A DNA stretch of 64,000 nucleotides from Pseudomonas sp. BCA17 (GTDB lineage Bacteria > Pseudomonadota > Gammaproteobacteria > Pseudomonadales > Pseudomonadaceae). The DNA lies in NCBI RefSeq assembly GCF_004519405.1, contig NZ_SGWI01000002.1:682001-746000 (forward strand), read 5' to 3'. Below are positions 46,272-56,240 of this stretch, piece after piece (positions within the stretch are counted from its first letter, which is position 1; each line of letters starts with the position of its first letter). The position numbers and the translations under genes were made by a program. The notes beneath the pieces were generated by a model, which saw only the letters and a program-made list of their open reading frames with translations, was not told where the DNA came from and ran no database searches.

Positions 46272-46348
46272 GGCTACATAGCTCAGTTGGTTAGAGCATA
46301 GCATTCATAATGCTGGGGTCCGGGGTTCAAGTCCCTGTGTAGCCACCA
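46272..46348 (+). tRNA. tRNA-Met (elongator, anticodon CAT)
   Basis: The 77-base cloverleaf has acceptor stem GGCTACA/TGTAGCC, a D arm with AGCTCAGTTGGTTAGAGC, anticodon loop ATTCATAAT with CAT, T arm GGGGTTCAAGTCCCT and an encoded CCA. The paired first base and the sequence identify the elongator, not the initiator. It borders the type III secretion region on the right. No copy of its 3' end was seen near ychF. Confidence 0.96.
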
Positions 46349-46354
46349 AGTACT

Positions 46355-46388
46355 AAAAACGGCTTACCGAAAGGTAGGCCGTTTTTTT
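46355..46388 (+). terminator. Terminator of tRNA-Met
   Basis: AAAAACGGCTTACC and GGTAGGCCGTTTTT form a stem with one mismatch and a GAAA loop, ending in seven T. Confidence 0.92.
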
Positions 46389-46470
46389 ATGCCTGTCGAA
46401 AAGTACTGAGGCATACTCGCTGCGGTCCAGAGCCCACACCCTAGCCTTGAGCGCAGCCGGTAGCCCATTC

Positions 46471-47304
46471 ATGAGCCTCAACGTATTCGTCATCATCCTC
46501 CTGGGTGCGGCACTTCACGCCACCTGGAATGCCGTCGTCAAAGGTGGCGCCGACAAGCTCTTGACCACCTGCATGATCGCCTCAGTCGCCTCGCTGATCG
46601 CGTTGACGGCCGTCCCGTTCCTGGAGCCTCCGGCGAGAGACAGCTGGCTGTTCATAGGCGCATCAGTGATTTTCCAAGTGCTGTATTTCGCCCTGGTCGC
46701 CTCGACCTACCGCCTGGCCGACATGAGCCAGACCTACCCGATCATGCGCGGTACCGCGCCACTGCTGGTGGCGACGGTGAGCGTGCTGGTGTTGTCCGAG
46801 TCGTTGTCGGCATTTGCCTGGCTCGGAATCGCCGTCATCTCCCTCGGCATCCTGAGCATGGCCACCGTCCCTTCGGCAGGTCAGAGAAAGGGCATGGTCC
46901 TGGCCTTGATCAATGCCGGCGTGATCGCGGGCTACACCCTGATCGATGGGGTTGGCGTGCGCAAATCCGGCGCGCCGGCGGCGTACACCCTGTGGATATT
47001 CCTGCTGACCGGCATTCCGCTTTTCGCATGGGCCCTGGCCACACGACGCGGCGTATTTCGTGACTACGTCAAGCGCCACTGGCACCTTGGCGTGGTGGGC
47101 GGCTTCGGCACGGTCGCATCCTATGGCCTGGCCCTGTGGGCGATGACTGCCGCACCGATCGCGACAGTGTCGGCACTCCGGGAAACCTCCATCCTGTTCG
47201 GCGTGGTGATCTGCGCATGGGTACTCAAAGAGCATGTGACGCGGGCGCGCATCCTCGCCGCCTGCATCATTGCCGCCGGGGCGATGGTATTGCGCTTGGG
47301 CTGA
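46471..47304 (+). CDS. DMT (EamA-type) permease
   Basis: The 277-residue inner-membrane protein has about ten hydrophobic helices and two EamA repeats (for example FVIILLGAALHATWNAVVKGGADKLLTTCMIASVASLIAL and VVGGFGTVASYGLALWAMTAAPIATVSALRETSILFGVVI). It belongs to the drug/metabolite transporter superfamily; the substrate is unknown. I use the ATG at 46471; a TTG eight codons upstream would add MSAAGSPF. The next gene, a PhzF-like protein, starts about 95 bases on. Confidence 0.85.
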   Translation: MSLNVFVIILLGAALHATWNAVVKGGADKLLTTCMIASVASLIALTAVPFLEPPARDSWLFIGASVIFQVLYFALVASTYRLADMSQTYPIMRGTAPLLVATVSVLVLSESLSAFAWLGIAVISLGILSMATVPSAGQRKGMVLALINAGVIAGYTLIDGVGVRKSGAPAAYTLWIFLLTGIPLFAWALATRRGVFRDYVKRHWHLGVVGGFGTVASYGLALWAMTAAPIATVSALRETSILFGVVICAWVLKEHVTRARILAACIIAAGAMVLRLG

Positions 47305-47400
47305 GCGTAGCTCATGCGCTCAAAAAAACTCCGTATCTGTATTTTGACGCTCTCCGGGCCCACTGTTAGTGTCCTGCCTCCCCTGCACGGAGTGGTCACG

Positions 47401-48180
47401 ATGAAATTGGATATCTACCAGGTCGACGCTTTCAGCCAACAACCCTTCGGCGGCAACGCGGCGGCGGTCTGCCCGCTGACGGAATGGCTGACCGATGAGC
47501 AATTGCACAATATCGCCGCCGAGAACAACCTCTCGGAAACCGCATTCTTCGTGCCCCGCGACGGGTTTTATGAATTGCGCTGGCTTACTCCGGAAGTCGA
47601 AGTGGACCTGTGCGGACACGCCACGCTGGCGGCGGCGTGGGTGTTGATTCACCAGTTGGCGGGTGCACCTGATGTGTTGCGCTTTGCCACCCGCAGCGGC
47701 GAGTTGCGCGTGACGCGCAATGGCGACGAACTGGCGATGGACTTCCCTGCCAAGCAACCCGAGCGCTGTGAGCCGCCGGCCGGAATGTTGGACGCATTGG
47801 GGATTGAGCACGCCGAGGTGTATGGCACTGATGACTACATCGTGCTGGTGGACGACGAAACCCAGGTCGCCGCGCTGACGCCAGACTTCGCCCGCCTCAA
47901 GGGCCTGCCCAGACGCGGCATTGCAGTAACGGCCAAAAGCACGCGGTTTGATTTCATTTCCCGCTGGTTCGGCCCGAACGTCGGTATCAATGAAGACCCT
48001 GTCACCGGCTCTGCGCACTCCTCGCTGACGCCGTTTTGGGCCGAGCGCCTGGGCAAGTCGCAATTGACCGCCGAACAGGGAGGCAAGCGCCGTGGGCAAC
48101 TGCGTTGCGAACTCAAGGGCGACCGCGTGATTATCGCCGGGTACGCGGCGCTCTATCTGAAAGGTACGATTTTCCTGTAA
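47401..48180 (+). CDS. PhzF family isomerase/epimerase-like protein
   Basis: The 259-residue protein matches the PhzF/YddE family: KLDIYQVDAFSQQPFGGNAAAVCPL at the start, NNLSETAFFVP, LRWLTPEVEVDLCGHATLAAAWVL and the C-terminal GINEDPVTGSAHSSLTPFWAERL. The catalytic glutamate of PhzF lies in LSETAF. No phenazine genes are near, so a different, unknown substrate is likely. I take the ATG at 47401, which follows CACGGAG; the longer reading has no family content. Confidence 0.9.
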   Translation: MKLDIYQVDAFSQQPFGGNAAAVCPLTEWLTDEQLHNIAAENNLSETAFFVPRDGFYELRWLTPEVEVDLCGHATLAAAWVLIHQLAGAPDVLRFATRSGELRVTRNGDELAMDFPAKQPERCEPPAGMLDALGIEHAEVYGTDDYIVLVDDETQVAALTPDFARLKGLPRRGIAVTAKSTRFDFISRWFGPNVGINEDPVTGSAHSSLTPFWAERLGKSQLTAEQGGKRRGQLRCELKGDRVIIAGYAALYLKGTIFL

Positions 48181-48233
48181 AAGCATTCACCCAAGGACAA
48201 CAGATCATTCTCACAATGAACGGAGTTCAGCGC

Positions 48234-50045
48234 GTGCTTTCGATTTCCCGCCGTCAACTGTCAATGGTTGCCGCAGCCCTCGCCCTGGCCGGCTGTCACA
48301 CCCCCGTCAATGAACAGCCTCCGGCACCGGAGCTGGGGTCGGGCTACCGCACCGATCTTGCGACGCAACACGCCCAGCGCCACATGGCCGCCGCCGCCAA
48401 CCCGTTGGCGGCCGAAGCCGGGCGCGAGATGTTGCGCCAAGGGGGCTCGGCCATCGATGCGGCGATCGCAATGCAGGCGGTGCTGACCCTGGTGGAGCCG
48501 CAGTCGTCCGGCATCGGCGGCGGCGCGTTCATCATGCTCTGGGATGGGAAAACCGTGCACGCGTATGACGGCCGCGAAACGGCGCCGTCGGGTGCAACCG
48601 AGCGGTTGTTCTTGAAGGCCGACGGCACGCCCATGGCATTTCCCGAGGCGCAGATCGGTGGGCGCTCGGTCGGCACGCCGGGCGTCTTGCGCGCACTGGA
48701 GATGGCACACAAGAAAACCGGCCACCTGCAATGGGCCAAGTTATTCGAGCCGGCCATTCGGTTGTCGGAGCAAGGCTTCGCGATTTCTCCACGCTTGCAC
48801 GCGCTGATTGCCGCCGACCGCTACATCCCGCAGTCGCCTGACATGGCGGCCTACTTCCTGAATGCCGATGGCACACCTAAAGCCACCGGTACGCTGTTGA
48901 AAAACCCGGCACTGGCGAACGTATTCAAACGCATTGCCAAGGAAGGACCGGACGCGCTGTACCACGGCCCGATCGCCGACGAGATCGCACGCAAGGTCCA
49001 GGGCAATCGCAATGCGGGCAGCCTGTCGCAGGCTGACCTCAAGAGCTACGCCGCCAAGGAACGCACGCCACTGTGCACCGACTACAAGCAGTACCAGGTG
49101 TGCGGCATGCCGCCGCCATCCTCGGGCGGAATCGCGGTTGCGCAAATCCTCGGCACATTGCAGGCCGTGGAAGCCCGCGATCCTCGCCTGGCCATCGCAC
49201 CGATGACACCCGTGAAAAGCGCATCGCCCGCCGGTCTTGAGCCCACCCCGGAAGCCGTGCATCTGCTCGCGGAAGCCGGTCGCCTGGCTTTTGCCGACCG
49301 CGCACTGTATGTAGCGGATTCAGACTTCACCCCCGTCCCGGTCGCGGGCCTCGTCGCGCCGAGTTATCTGGCACAACGCGCGACGCTGATCGGCGAACGC
49401 AGCATGGGCATCGCCAAACCGGGCCAACCCGCGGGTATCCAGGTGGCGTACGCGCCGGACCGCTCGCCACTGCGCATCTCCACCTCGCAAGTGGTGGCAG
49501 TGGACGACCTCGGCGGTGCCGTATCGATGACCACCACGGTGGAAGCGGCGTTCGGTTCGCACGTGATGGTCCAGGGCTTTTTGTTGAACAACCAGATGAC
49601 TGACTTCTCGTTCATCCCCGAAGAAAACGGCCAGCCGGTGGCCAACCGGGTCGAGCCGGGAAAACGCCCGCGCTCGGCCATGGCGCCGACCTTGGTGTTC
49701 GACCGCAAGAGCGGTGAGTTGCTGGCCGCGGTGGGTTCACCGGGCGGCTCACAGATCATCGAATACGTGAGCAAATCCCTGGTGGCAATGCTCGACTGGA
49801 AGCTCGACCCGCAAGCCGCCATCAACCTGCCCAACTTCGGCAGCCGCAATGGCGCGACCGAACTGGAGGCCGGCCTGTTCAGCCAGGGATTGAAACAGGC
49901 GTTAAAGGACAAAGGCCACACGTTGAGCGAGATTGATATGACCAGCGGCATCCAGGCCATCGTGCGCACGCGGGATGCCCAGGGCAAGACGACGCTGAGC
50001 GGCGGCGCGGACCCTCGACGCGAAGGCGAAGCGCTCGGCGACTAA
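48234..50045 (+). CDS. ggt: Gamma-glutamyltransferase, lipoprotein form
   Basis: GGT cleaves gamma-glutamyl bonds of glutathione in the periplasm and matures by self-cleavage. The protein of about 603 residues has a lipoprotein signal (MVAAALALAGCHTP). It also has AANPLAAEAGREMLRQGGSAIDAAIAMQAVLTLVEPQSSGIGGGAF and PPPSSGGIAVAQILG. The nucleophile region is STSQVVAVDDLGGAVSMTTTVEAAFGS, where the Thr near residue 417 starts the small subunit. The usual TTHYS reads TSQVV, a divergent form. GGAG lies eight bases before the GTG at 48234; an ATG at 48216 is the alternative start. Confidence 0.9.
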   Translation: MLSISRRQLSMVAAALALAGCHTPVNEQPPAPELGSGYRTDLATQHAQRHMAAAANPLAAEAGREMLRQGGSAIDAAIAMQAVLTLVEPQSSGIGGGAFIMLWDGKTVHAYDGRETAPSGATERLFLKADGTPMAFPEAQIGGRSVGTPGVLRALEMAHKKTGHLQWAKLFEPAIRLSEQGFAISPRLHALIAADRYIPQSPDMAAYFLNADGTPKATGTLLKNPALANVFKRIAKEGPDALYHGPIADEIARKVQGNRNAGSLSQADLKSYAAKERTPLCTDYKQYQVCGMPPPSSGGIAVAQILGTLQAVEARDPRLAIAPMTPVKSASPAGLEPTPEAVHLLAEAGRLAFADRALYVADSDFTPVPVAGLVAPSYLAQRATLIGERSMGIAKPGQPAGIQVAYAPDRSPLRISTSQVVAVDDLGGAVSMTTTVEAAFGSHVMVQGFLLNNQMTDFSFIPEENGQPVANRVEPGKRPRSAMAPTLVFDRKSGELLAAVGSPGGSQIIEYVSKSLVAMLDWKLDPQAAINLPNFGSRNGATELEAGLFSQGLKQALKDKGHTLSEIDMTSGIQAIVRTRDAQGKTTLSGGADPRREGEALGD

Positions 50046-50066
50046 CTTTTTCAACGGAGAGATGCT

Positions 50067-50792
50067 GTGCAGCAGGCAGACAATCTCGGCGCCATACCCG
50101 GCGTCGACCATGGTTTTTGCTCGATCAACGATCCGCTACGGCCAGAAGGCGTTTTCATCTGCAAGCAGGTGCACAGCGCCTCGGTGGTTGAATGGCAGGC
50201 CGATCAGGTGACCAACACCATTGAGGCGGATGGCGTGTTCACCCGCGCACATCAGCCGATTGCGGTGATTACAGCCGATTGCCTGCCGGTGCTTATCGCC
50301 TCCAAAAACGGCGCAATGGTTGCCGCTGTGCATGGCGGCTGGAAGGGCTTGCAGGGCGGGATCATCGAAAACGCGGTGCAACGCTTTGCCGCCGAAGGCA
50401 TCGCCGTGGACCAGTTGCGGGTAGCCATCGGGCCGTCGATCAAGCCCTGCTGTTATGAGGTGAGTGAGGGGTTTATCGGGCAGTTCCAGATGGATCAAGG
50501 CCACCTGTGGCGTGATGGCTTGGCACCATGGCGCTTTACGCAACCGTCGCCATTGCTGCCATCCGAGATTGCACCGCCGTATGCCAGGCAAGCGGGAAGC
50601 GCCTGGTTTGATTTGAGCGGGTATGGGGTGATGCTTCTGCTGGCGGCGGGGCTTAAGCGTGAGCAGATCGAAGTCAGTGAGGTGTGCACTTATTGCACAT
50701 CGCCCACGTTCGCCAGCTATCGCCGAAGGACTCATAACCCGCAGGAGGCGAAGACGTTGATCTATTCGTGGATAGCTCGCTCAGGTCGGTGA
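50067..50792 (+). CDS. pgeF: Laccase-domain protein, PgeF/YfiH family
   Basis: The 241-residue protein belongs to the DUF152/YfiH family, shown by VHSASVVEWQADQV, VITADCLPVLIA, AAVHGGWKGLQGGIIENAV, IGPSIKPCCYEV and the ending YRR-TH-NPQEAKTLIYSWIA. The metal-binding His and Cys residues of the family are in place. Members act as purine nucleoside phosphorylase/oxidoreductases or as peptidoglycan-editing factors. The start is a GTG with GGAGAG upstream. It lies 21 bases after ggt, so the two are likely co-transcribed; this may be a second copy beside the one normally found near rluD. Confidence 0.85.
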   Translation: MQQADNLGAIPGVDHGFCSINDPLRPEGVFICKQVHSASVVEWQADQVTNTIEADGVFTRAHQPIAVITADCLPVLIASKNGAMVAAVHGGWKGLQGGIIENAVQRFAAEGIAVDQLRVAIGPSIKPCCYEVSEGFIGQFQMDQGHLWRDGLAPWRFTQPSPLLPSEIAPPYARQAGSAWFDLSGYGVMLLLAAGLKREQIEVSEVCTYCTSPTFASYRRRTHNPQEAKTLIYSWIARSGR

Positions 50793-50963
50793 GAGAGCAC
50801 TTACAAACGATATTCTCAAGTCTCTCTCAGGCTCGTAAGCATAGAACCACGTGATGTCTTGCGCTGAAACGCGTCATTCACAGCTGCCTTGTAGATACGG
50901 CTAGACGTTTGCCGGGAAGCACTCAGTAACGCCTGATGACGCTACTGAGCTGCCGGTCGATGA

Positions 50964-52058
50964 CTACCGGCTGATCTTGAGCCCCTCGCGCCCCGCATGC
51001 CGCTCCAGCGCCAGCTCGATCAAACGGCTCACCAGCTCGCTGTAACTCATCCCCGCCGCCTGCCACAGCTTGGGGTACATGCTGATGCGGGTGAAGCCAG
51101 GCAGTGAGTTGACTTCATTGATCAGCACCTCACCGTCGTCGGTGAGGAACACATCGACCCGAGCCAGCCCAGCGCAGCCCAACACCTCGAACGCTTCGAT
51201 GGCCAACTGGCGAATACGCTCGCTGGCGTCATGGCTGATCGCGGCCGGCACCACCACCTGGGCGGCCTGGTCGTCGATGTATTTGCTGTCGTAGGAGTAG
51301 AAACCGTTGCTCACCACGATCTCGCCACAACCGCTGGCGACGGGGTTGCCATTGCCCAAGACGGCGCATTCGATTTCGCGGCCTTGAACGGCAGACTCCA
51401 CCAGCACTTTTTCATCAAAACCCAAGGCCAACTCAACGGCTGCGTGGTACTCGGGTTCGCTGGCAACCTTGCTCACGCCCACCGAAGAACCCTGGTTCGC
51501 GGGTTTGACGAACATCGGCAAGCCGAGTGTGTTGACTGCCGTTTCAAACGACGTGCGCGCCGCATTGCCACGGGTCAGGGTGATGAACGGGGTGACGCCG
51601 ATACCGGCATCGCGCAGCAAGCGCTTGCTGATGTCCTTGTCCATGCACACCGCCGAACCGAGCACATCGGAGCCGACGAAAGGCAGGTCGGCCATGCGCA
51701 GCAAACCTTGCAGGCAACCGTCTTCGCCGAGGGTGCCGTGGACAATGGGGAAGATCACGTCGATGTGTTCCAGCAAGCCCTGCCCGGAGGTTTCCACCAC
51801 TTGCCGGCTGGCCTTGCCCGGCACCACCGCGAGTTCGCGGTTGGACTGATTGAGCGCGATCAGCGCCGGGTTTTCCTGGTTGATCAGGAAGTTCGAAGTG
51901 TCATTGAGGTGCCAGTGGCCGGCCTTGTCGATGCCGATCAGCACAGGCTCGAAGCGCGAGCGGTCCAAGGCATCGACGATATTGCGTGCCGATTGCAGAG
52001 AGACCTCGTGCTCAGCCGAACGGCCACCAAAAATAATACCTACCCGCACCTTGCTCAT
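50964..52058 (-). CDS. ddlA: D-alanine--D-alanine ligase (DdlA type)
   Basis: Ddl joins two D-alanines with ATP for peptidoglycan precursors. The 364-residue protein is the long DdlA form: [96 protein letters not shown] and [21 protein letters not shown]. It is a second ligase to the usual DdlB in the division cluster, which lies outside the window. It is transcribed alone, opposite to pgeF. Confidence 0.93.
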   Translation of the reverse strand: MSKVRVGIIFGGRSAEHEVSLQSARNIVDALDRSRFEPVLIGIDKAGHWHLNDTSNFLINQENPALIALNQSNRELAVVPGKASRQVVETSGQGLLEHIDVIFPIVHGTLGEDGCLQGLLRMADLPFVGSDVLGSAVCMDKDISKRLLRDAGIGVTPFITLTRGNAARTSFETAVNTLGLPMFVKPANQGSSVGVSKVASEPEYHAAVELALGFDEKVLVESAVQGREIECAVLGNGNPVASGCGEIVVSNGFYSYDSKYIDDQAAQVVVPAAISHDASERIRQLAIEAFEVLGCAGLARVDVFLTDDGEVLINEVNSLPGFTRISMYPKLWQAAGMSYSELVSRLIELALERHAGREGLKISR

Positions 52059-52102
52059 GACCCAGCCTCACCGTTGAAAGTAAGGCTTCTTAACACGGGC
52101 AG

Positions 52103-52741
52103 TCAGCGATTCGCCACCAGATGTGCACCGAACAGCACGTAGCAACCACCGGCAAAACGGTCGAGCCACTTGCGCGAGCGGCTGTAGAGGTTGGCCATGC
52201 GTTCGCTGGAAAACACCAGAGCGACGGCGCTGTACCAGCTGAACGACAAGGTCGCCATGATGATCACCGCCAGCGTCAGCAGCAGCGGTGATGGCGAAGG
52301 TGGCATGGTCGAGGCAAAGATAGTCGCGACAAACAATGCGGATTTGGGATTGGACAGATTACCAAGCAAACCCAGCCGCCAAGCCGACAACAGCGAACGC
52401 CGATGCCCATCCGCCAACGGGTTCCGGCCCGCGACCGGCACCGAACGCTTGAACAGTTTGAGCCCCAGGTAAATCAGGTAGCAGCCACCGACAAGCTTGA
52501 ACGCCAGGTACAACATGGGCGCCGCCGTAAACAACGACTTGATGCCCAGGCCGCCGGCCAGCCCCCACAGAACCGTACCCGAGGCCACGCCTGCCGAAGC
52601 CGCCACGCCATGACGACGCGAAGCGTTGGCGGCTAACTGGGCGATGTTGAAAAAGTTAGGCCCCGGAGTGACGACGGCAACCACCCACAGCAAGCCCAGC
52701 GAAACCAGGGGTGCCAAGTAAGCAAGGTCAAAAGGCTGCAT
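52103..52741 (-). CDS. LysE family amino-acid exporter
   Basis: The 212-residue inner-membrane protein has six hydrophobic segments and the LysE/RhtB pattern GLLWVVAVVTPGPNFFNIAQLAANASRRHGVAASAGVASGTVLWGLAGGLGIKSLF, with the conserved TPGP motif. It should export an amino acid or a similar small molecule. It diverges from an AraC-type regulator gene, which is its likely controller. Confidence 0.88.
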   Translation of the reverse strand: MQPFDLAYLAPLVSLGLLWVVAVVTPGPNFFNIAQLAANASRRHGVAASAGVASGTVLWGLAGGLGIKSLFTAAPMLYLAFKLVGGCYLIYLGLKLFKRSVPVAGRNPLADGHRRSLLSAWRLGLLGNLSNPKSALFVATIFASTMPPSPSPLLLTLAVIIMATLSFSWYSAVALVFSSERMANLYSRSRKWLDRFAGGCYVLFGAHLVANR

Positions 52742-52878
52742 GGTGCGGCTCCATCAGCGCGGTGTATGAACGCCGATCATAGGCCTCGCCGTCTGCCTGC
52801 ACAATCGTACAAGACCTTGGCAGACAAGGGCTTCAGACTGGGTTAACGTGTTTCCACCTCTATTTGTGACAAGTCACC

Positions 52879-53688
52879 ATGGGCCAACCCACTTCCACCC
52901 TCGACTGGCTGCACCGCGCCCCGCACGCCAGCGGCCTGGACCGTATCGAGGCGTACTTCGCGGGCTTTGCGTTCGACCCTCATCGCCATGACACCTACGC
53001 GATTGGGCGCACGTTGTTTGGTGTACAGAGCTATCACTATCGCGGCAGCATGACCCACAGCCTGCCGGGTACGACCATGGTGATTCATCCGGACGAAACC
53101 CATGATGGCCGTGCCAGCAGTGTGGAAGGCTTCAAGTACCGGATGATTTATGTGGAGCCTGCGTTGGTCCAGCAGATTCTCGGTGGCCGGCCGTTGCCCT
53201 TTATCCACAACGGCCTGTCGACCGACCCTCGGTTGTTTCGCGCCAGCGAAGTGTTGCTGCAAAGCCTGGATTGCCCGATCGATCCGATGCAGGAACAGGA
53301 CGCGCTATACGATCTGGCGCAGGCGTTGAGCGCCGCCTCGGGGGTGATTGTCAGCCGCAAGTCCTTCGACTACGTCGCCGCCGAGCGCGCCCGGGAGTTT
53401 ATCCACAGCGCTCTGGGCCGCAGCATTACCCTGGATGAAATGGCCGACCACTGTGGCCGTGATCGCTGGGCCTTGTCGCGGGACTTTCGCTTGTTGTTCG
53501 GCACCAGCCCTTATCGCTACCTGACCATGCGGCGGCTGGATCTGGTGCGTAGCCTGCTGGCTCAGGGGCAATCGTTGGTGGACGCGGCGCTGACCGCCGG
53601 CTTCACTGACCAGAGCCATATGACCCGGCAATTTCGCAGCACCTACGGCATGCCGCCGTCGCGCTGGGTCAGGATGCTCGGGCGCTGA
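52879..53688 (+). CDS. AraC-family transcriptional regulator
   Basis: The 269-residue protein has an N-terminal cupin-like sensor domain (FDPHRHDTYAIGRTLFGVQSYHYRGSMTHSLPGTTMVIHPDETHDG). The C-terminal domain has two helix-turn-helix motifs (SITLDEMADHCGRDRWALSRDFRLLFGTSPYRYLTMRRLDLVRSLLAQGQSLVDAALTAGFTDQSHMTRQFRSTYGMPPSRW). It most likely controls the divergent LysE exporter gene and itself; the effector is unknown. A REP hairpin follows the gene. Confidence 0.9.
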   Translation: MGQPTSTLDWLHRAPHASGLDRIEAYFAGFAFDPHRHDTYAIGRTLFGVQSYHYRGSMTHSLPGTTMVIHPDETHDGRASSVEGFKYRMIYVEPALVQQILGGRPLPFIHNGLSTDPRLFRASEVLLQSLDCPIDPMQEQDALYDLAQALSAASGVIVSRKSFDYVAAERAREFIHSALGRSITLDEMADHCGRDRWALSRDFRLLFGTSPYRYLTMRRLDLVRSLLAQGQSLVDAALTAGFTDQSHMTRQFRSTYGMPPSRWVRMLGR

Positions 53689-53708
53689 AAAAACCGACTC
53701 GACCTATG

Positions 53709-53736
53709 TGTAGGAGCGAGCTTGCTCGCGCCTACA
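53709..53736. repeat. REP hairpin
   Basis: TGTAGG-A-GCGAGC and GCTCGC-G-CCTACA form a near-perfect hairpin. This is the common Pseudomonas REP type with GTAGGAGCGAGCTTGCTCGC. It lies between two convergent genes and may serve as a shared terminator. Confidence 0.8.
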
Positions 53737-53746
53737 GACGGTGGGT

Positions 53747-54328
53747 TCAGGGCAACAGTTGACGCCCTACAATCGGTGCACCAATGGTCAGGAAATTCCC
53801 GCCAGCAATATGGTGCAAGGTACGTAGCTCATCATGCCCTTCGAAGTGCCAATGCCCCTCGCTGAACACACGCACATCGGCATAGGCCGCGACCACTTCG
53901 CCAAGAAACAGATCGTAGGTCTGCTGGTTATGGGGTTCGGGTAACAAGCGGCACTCCAACCACGCCACGCAACCCTCAAGCAGCGGCGCTTCGGTGTGCT
54001 CACCGCTGAAGGTTTGCAGACCATAGGTGGAAAACTTGTCTGTTTCAGCGCCGGTGGTATTGCCGACGGTCTGCACCAGGTCAGCCTGGGCTGCACACGG
54101 CACCTGGAGCACGAAGGTGCCGGCGCCTTCCAGCAGTTGACGGGTCCAGGTGGATTTATCCAGTACCACTGCGACTTTCGGCGGTTCGAAATCCAGGGGC
54201 ATGGCCCAGGCGGCAGCCATGATGTTGCGCCGGCCCTCGTGGGCTGCGCTCACCAGCACGGTCGGCCCGTGGTTGAGCAAGCGGTAGGCCTTGGACAAGG
54301 GAACGGGGCGACGGTGGGTGAGGCTCAT
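53747..54328 (-). CDS. Flavin reductase-like domain protein
   Basis: The 193-residue protein has the flavin reductase/FMN-binding split-barrel layout: GPTVLVSAAHEGRRNIMAAAWAMPLDFEPPKVAVVLDKSTWTRQLLEGAGTFVLQVPCAAQADLVQTVG followed by EAPLLEGCVAWLECRLLPE. Such proteins bind FMN, often with NAD(P)H; the partner is unknown. I start at MSLTHRRPVPL; an ATG six codons upstream is possible. Confidence 0.85.
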   Translation of the reverse strand: MSLTHRRPVPLSKAYRLLNHGPTVLVSAAHEGRRNIMAAAWAMPLDFEPPKVAVVLDKSTWTRQLLEGAGTFVLQVPCAAQADLVQTVGNTTGAETDKFSTYGLQTFSGEHTEAPLLEGCVAWLECRLLPEPHNQQTYDLFLGEVVAAYADVRVFSEGHWHFEGHDELRTLHHIAGGNFLTIGAPIVGRQLLP

Positions 54329-54379
54329 GGCAGATCGGCTCTTCATGCAGGAAAGAACCTACGATACCTGAGCCTATGC

Positions 54380-55696
54380 TCAGTTCGATAACTGATTGGC
54401 GAATTGCCCGACCGCGCTGACCACCTTCTGTGCGCCGTCCTGGATTTCCACAATCACCGTGCCCGCCTCGGCCGCCAGAGCCAGGCCCTGTTCGGCTTGC
54501 ATGCGGCCATCGCTCATCAGGGCGACCGCATCGCGGGCCATGTCCTGGTTCTGACGCACCACCCCGACAATCTCCTCAGTCGCTTTGCTGGTACGTGAGG
54601 CCAACTGGCGAACTTCATCCGCCACCACCGCAAAACCACGGCCTTGCTCACCGGCGCGGGCCGCCTCGATGGCCGCGTTGAGCGCCAGCAGGTTGGTCTG
54701 CTCGGCAATGCCGCTGATGGTCTTGACGATGGTACCAATCACCTGGGACTGCTCGTTCAGCGCTTCAATGCCTTCGCCGGCCTGCTGCATGTGCTTGGCC
54801 AGGTCACGCATCACACCGACCGCCTGGGTCACTACGGTAGTACCGCGCTGAGCACTGTTATCGGTTTGCTGCGAGGTGCTGTAAGCAATGTTGGCGGCCT
54901 CGGCCACGGCCTGTTCCCGGTTGACCTGGTCGGTGACCACCGTAGCGAACTTGACCACTTTGTACACTCGATCATTGGCGTCCAGCACCGGGTTGTAGGT
55001 CGCTTCCAGCCATACCACGCGGCCATGGCTGTCCACACGCTTGAAACGGGCCGCGATAAACTCTCCGGCGTTCAACCGCTTCCAGAAGTGCTGGTATTCG
55101 GCGCTGTTGTATTCCTCCGGTTCGCAGAATATCCGGTGATGCTTGCCCTGAATCTGCGCCAGGCTGTAGCCCATGCCACTGAGGAACCGGTCGTTGGCCG
55201 TAAGCACATGGCCGCCGAGGTCGAACTCGATCACGGCAGTGGAGCGCACCAGCGCAGTGATCAGGTTTTCATGCTCACGCGAGGCCTCGATGGTTCGGGT
55301 CAGGTCGCTGGAGACGATCGAGAAATATTTGATGTGCCCGTCCGAACTGCGCACCGGCTGCACGATAGAACGCAACCACGCTTCCTTGCCATTGCCGCGC
55401 ATCAGACGCACGGTGCCGGCATAGTGTTCGCCACGTACCAACGCGTTCTTGAAACGCTGCTGGAATTCGTTCTGGCGCACATGCGGCGCAAACAACTCGT
55501 CAATCAAGCGCCCCAGCAATTGAGTGCCTTGATAAGCCATCTCCTGAAGAAAGAGGGTGTTGACCGACGCGATACGCCCCTGCGGGTCCAGGGTCATCGC
55601 GATCATTTCGCTCTCCAGGCTCTCTTTAACCTGTTGCAAGCTGGACAACTCTTCGCGAAGAGCCGATAGCTCCTGCTTCAAACGGGTCTTGAACAT
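54380..55696 (-). CDS. Soluble PAS-PAS methyl-accepting chemotaxis protein
   Basis: The 438-residue transducer has no membrane segment. It starts with a coiled coil ([30 protein letters not shown]), then two PAS domains ([68 protein letters not shown]). The MCP signalling domain carries the hairpin tip [37 protein letters not shown]. It should sense an internal cue and signal to CheA. I begin at MFKTRL; upstream ATGs add 14 residues. It resembles the short PAS-PAS transducers of Pseudomonas. Confidence 0.88.
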   Translation of the reverse strand: MFKTRLKQELSALREELSSLQQVKESLESEMIAMTLDPQGRIASVNTLFLQEMAYQGTQLLGRLIDELFAPHVRQNEFQQRFKNALVRGEHYAGTVRLMRGNGKEAWLRSIVQPVRSSDGHIKYFSIVSSDLTRTIEASREHENLITALVRSTAVIEFDLGGHVLTANDRFLSGMGYSLAQIQGKHHRIFCEPEEYNSAEYQHFWKRLNAGEFIAARFKRVDSHGRVVWLEATYNPVLDANDRVYKVVKFATVVTDQVNREQAVAEAANIAYSTSQQTDNSAQRGTTVVTQAVGVMRDLAKHMQQAGEGIEALNEQSQVIGTIVKTISGIAEQTNLLALNAAIEAARAGEQGRGFAVVADEVRQLASRTSKATEEIVGVVRQNQDMARDAVALMSDGRMQAEQGLALAAEAGTVIVEIQDGAQKVVSAVGQFANQLSN

Positions 55697-55800
55697 GGGT
55701 GCACCAATGATCAGATGATGACAAGGTATTATCTGCATCGGCGCTACCGGCGGTTTCTGAAGAGGGTTTCAACGCCAGATACATCTATATTTGTGATCAG

Positions 55801-56136
55801 TCAGCCTCCATTGTTTCGGCACACCCCCATCACTTGATATTCCAGCGTATTGAGCTTGCCGGTGGAGTCCTCATAGGTCATCCGTGACGGCACTGTGGAG
55901 CACGAGCGGATCGGCGGCGTCACGTTGACCACATTGGCAATGTCCAGCTTCATGCCATAGCGATACGCCCGTACCTCGGGTACCGGCTTGCCGACCTTAG
56001 CCGCGTAATCGGCCATCGCCTTTTCATTGCGCTCCATCATCAGGGCAAAAGTACGATCCCCGCCGCCTTCGGCCAATGCGCCAAAAGACAAGATGGCAGT
56101 TAATACACCCAGGCCAATTTTATAAAAGTTCATCAC
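55801..56136 (-). CDS. DUF2790 domain protein, secreted
   Basis: The 111-residue precursor has a signal peptide (IGLGVLTAILSFGALA) and a DUF2790 domain (VPEVRAYRYGMKLDIANVVNVTPPIRSCSTVPSRMTYEDSTGKLNTLEYQVMGVCRNNGG) with two cysteines that could form a disulfide. The family is largely limited to Pseudomonas; in other species members are copper- or metal-responsive periplasmic proteins. It stands near the metal-response genes and diverges from oprD, which is suggestive but not proof. Confidence 0.82.
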   Translation of the reverse strand: MMNFYKIGLGVLTAILSFGALAEGGGDRTFALMMERNEKAMADYAAKVGKPVPEVRAYRYGMKLDIANVVNVTPPIRSCSTVPSRMTYEDSTGKLNTLEYQVMGVCRNNGG

Positions 56137-56240
56137 AGGTTCCTCGTCTGAAAGTTCAGTGCCGAGGTTAACCAGTGAACCCTGACGTCATGTTCACTAC
56201 AACATTACTTATTTGTCAGGTGATCGTGACTTTCCAGAAT

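Noticed and set aside
46320..46348. Possible attachment site at the 3' end of tRNA-Met for the secretion island
   Set aside because: No second copy of the tRNA 3' end was found near ychF or elsewhere in the window, and no integrase gene is present.
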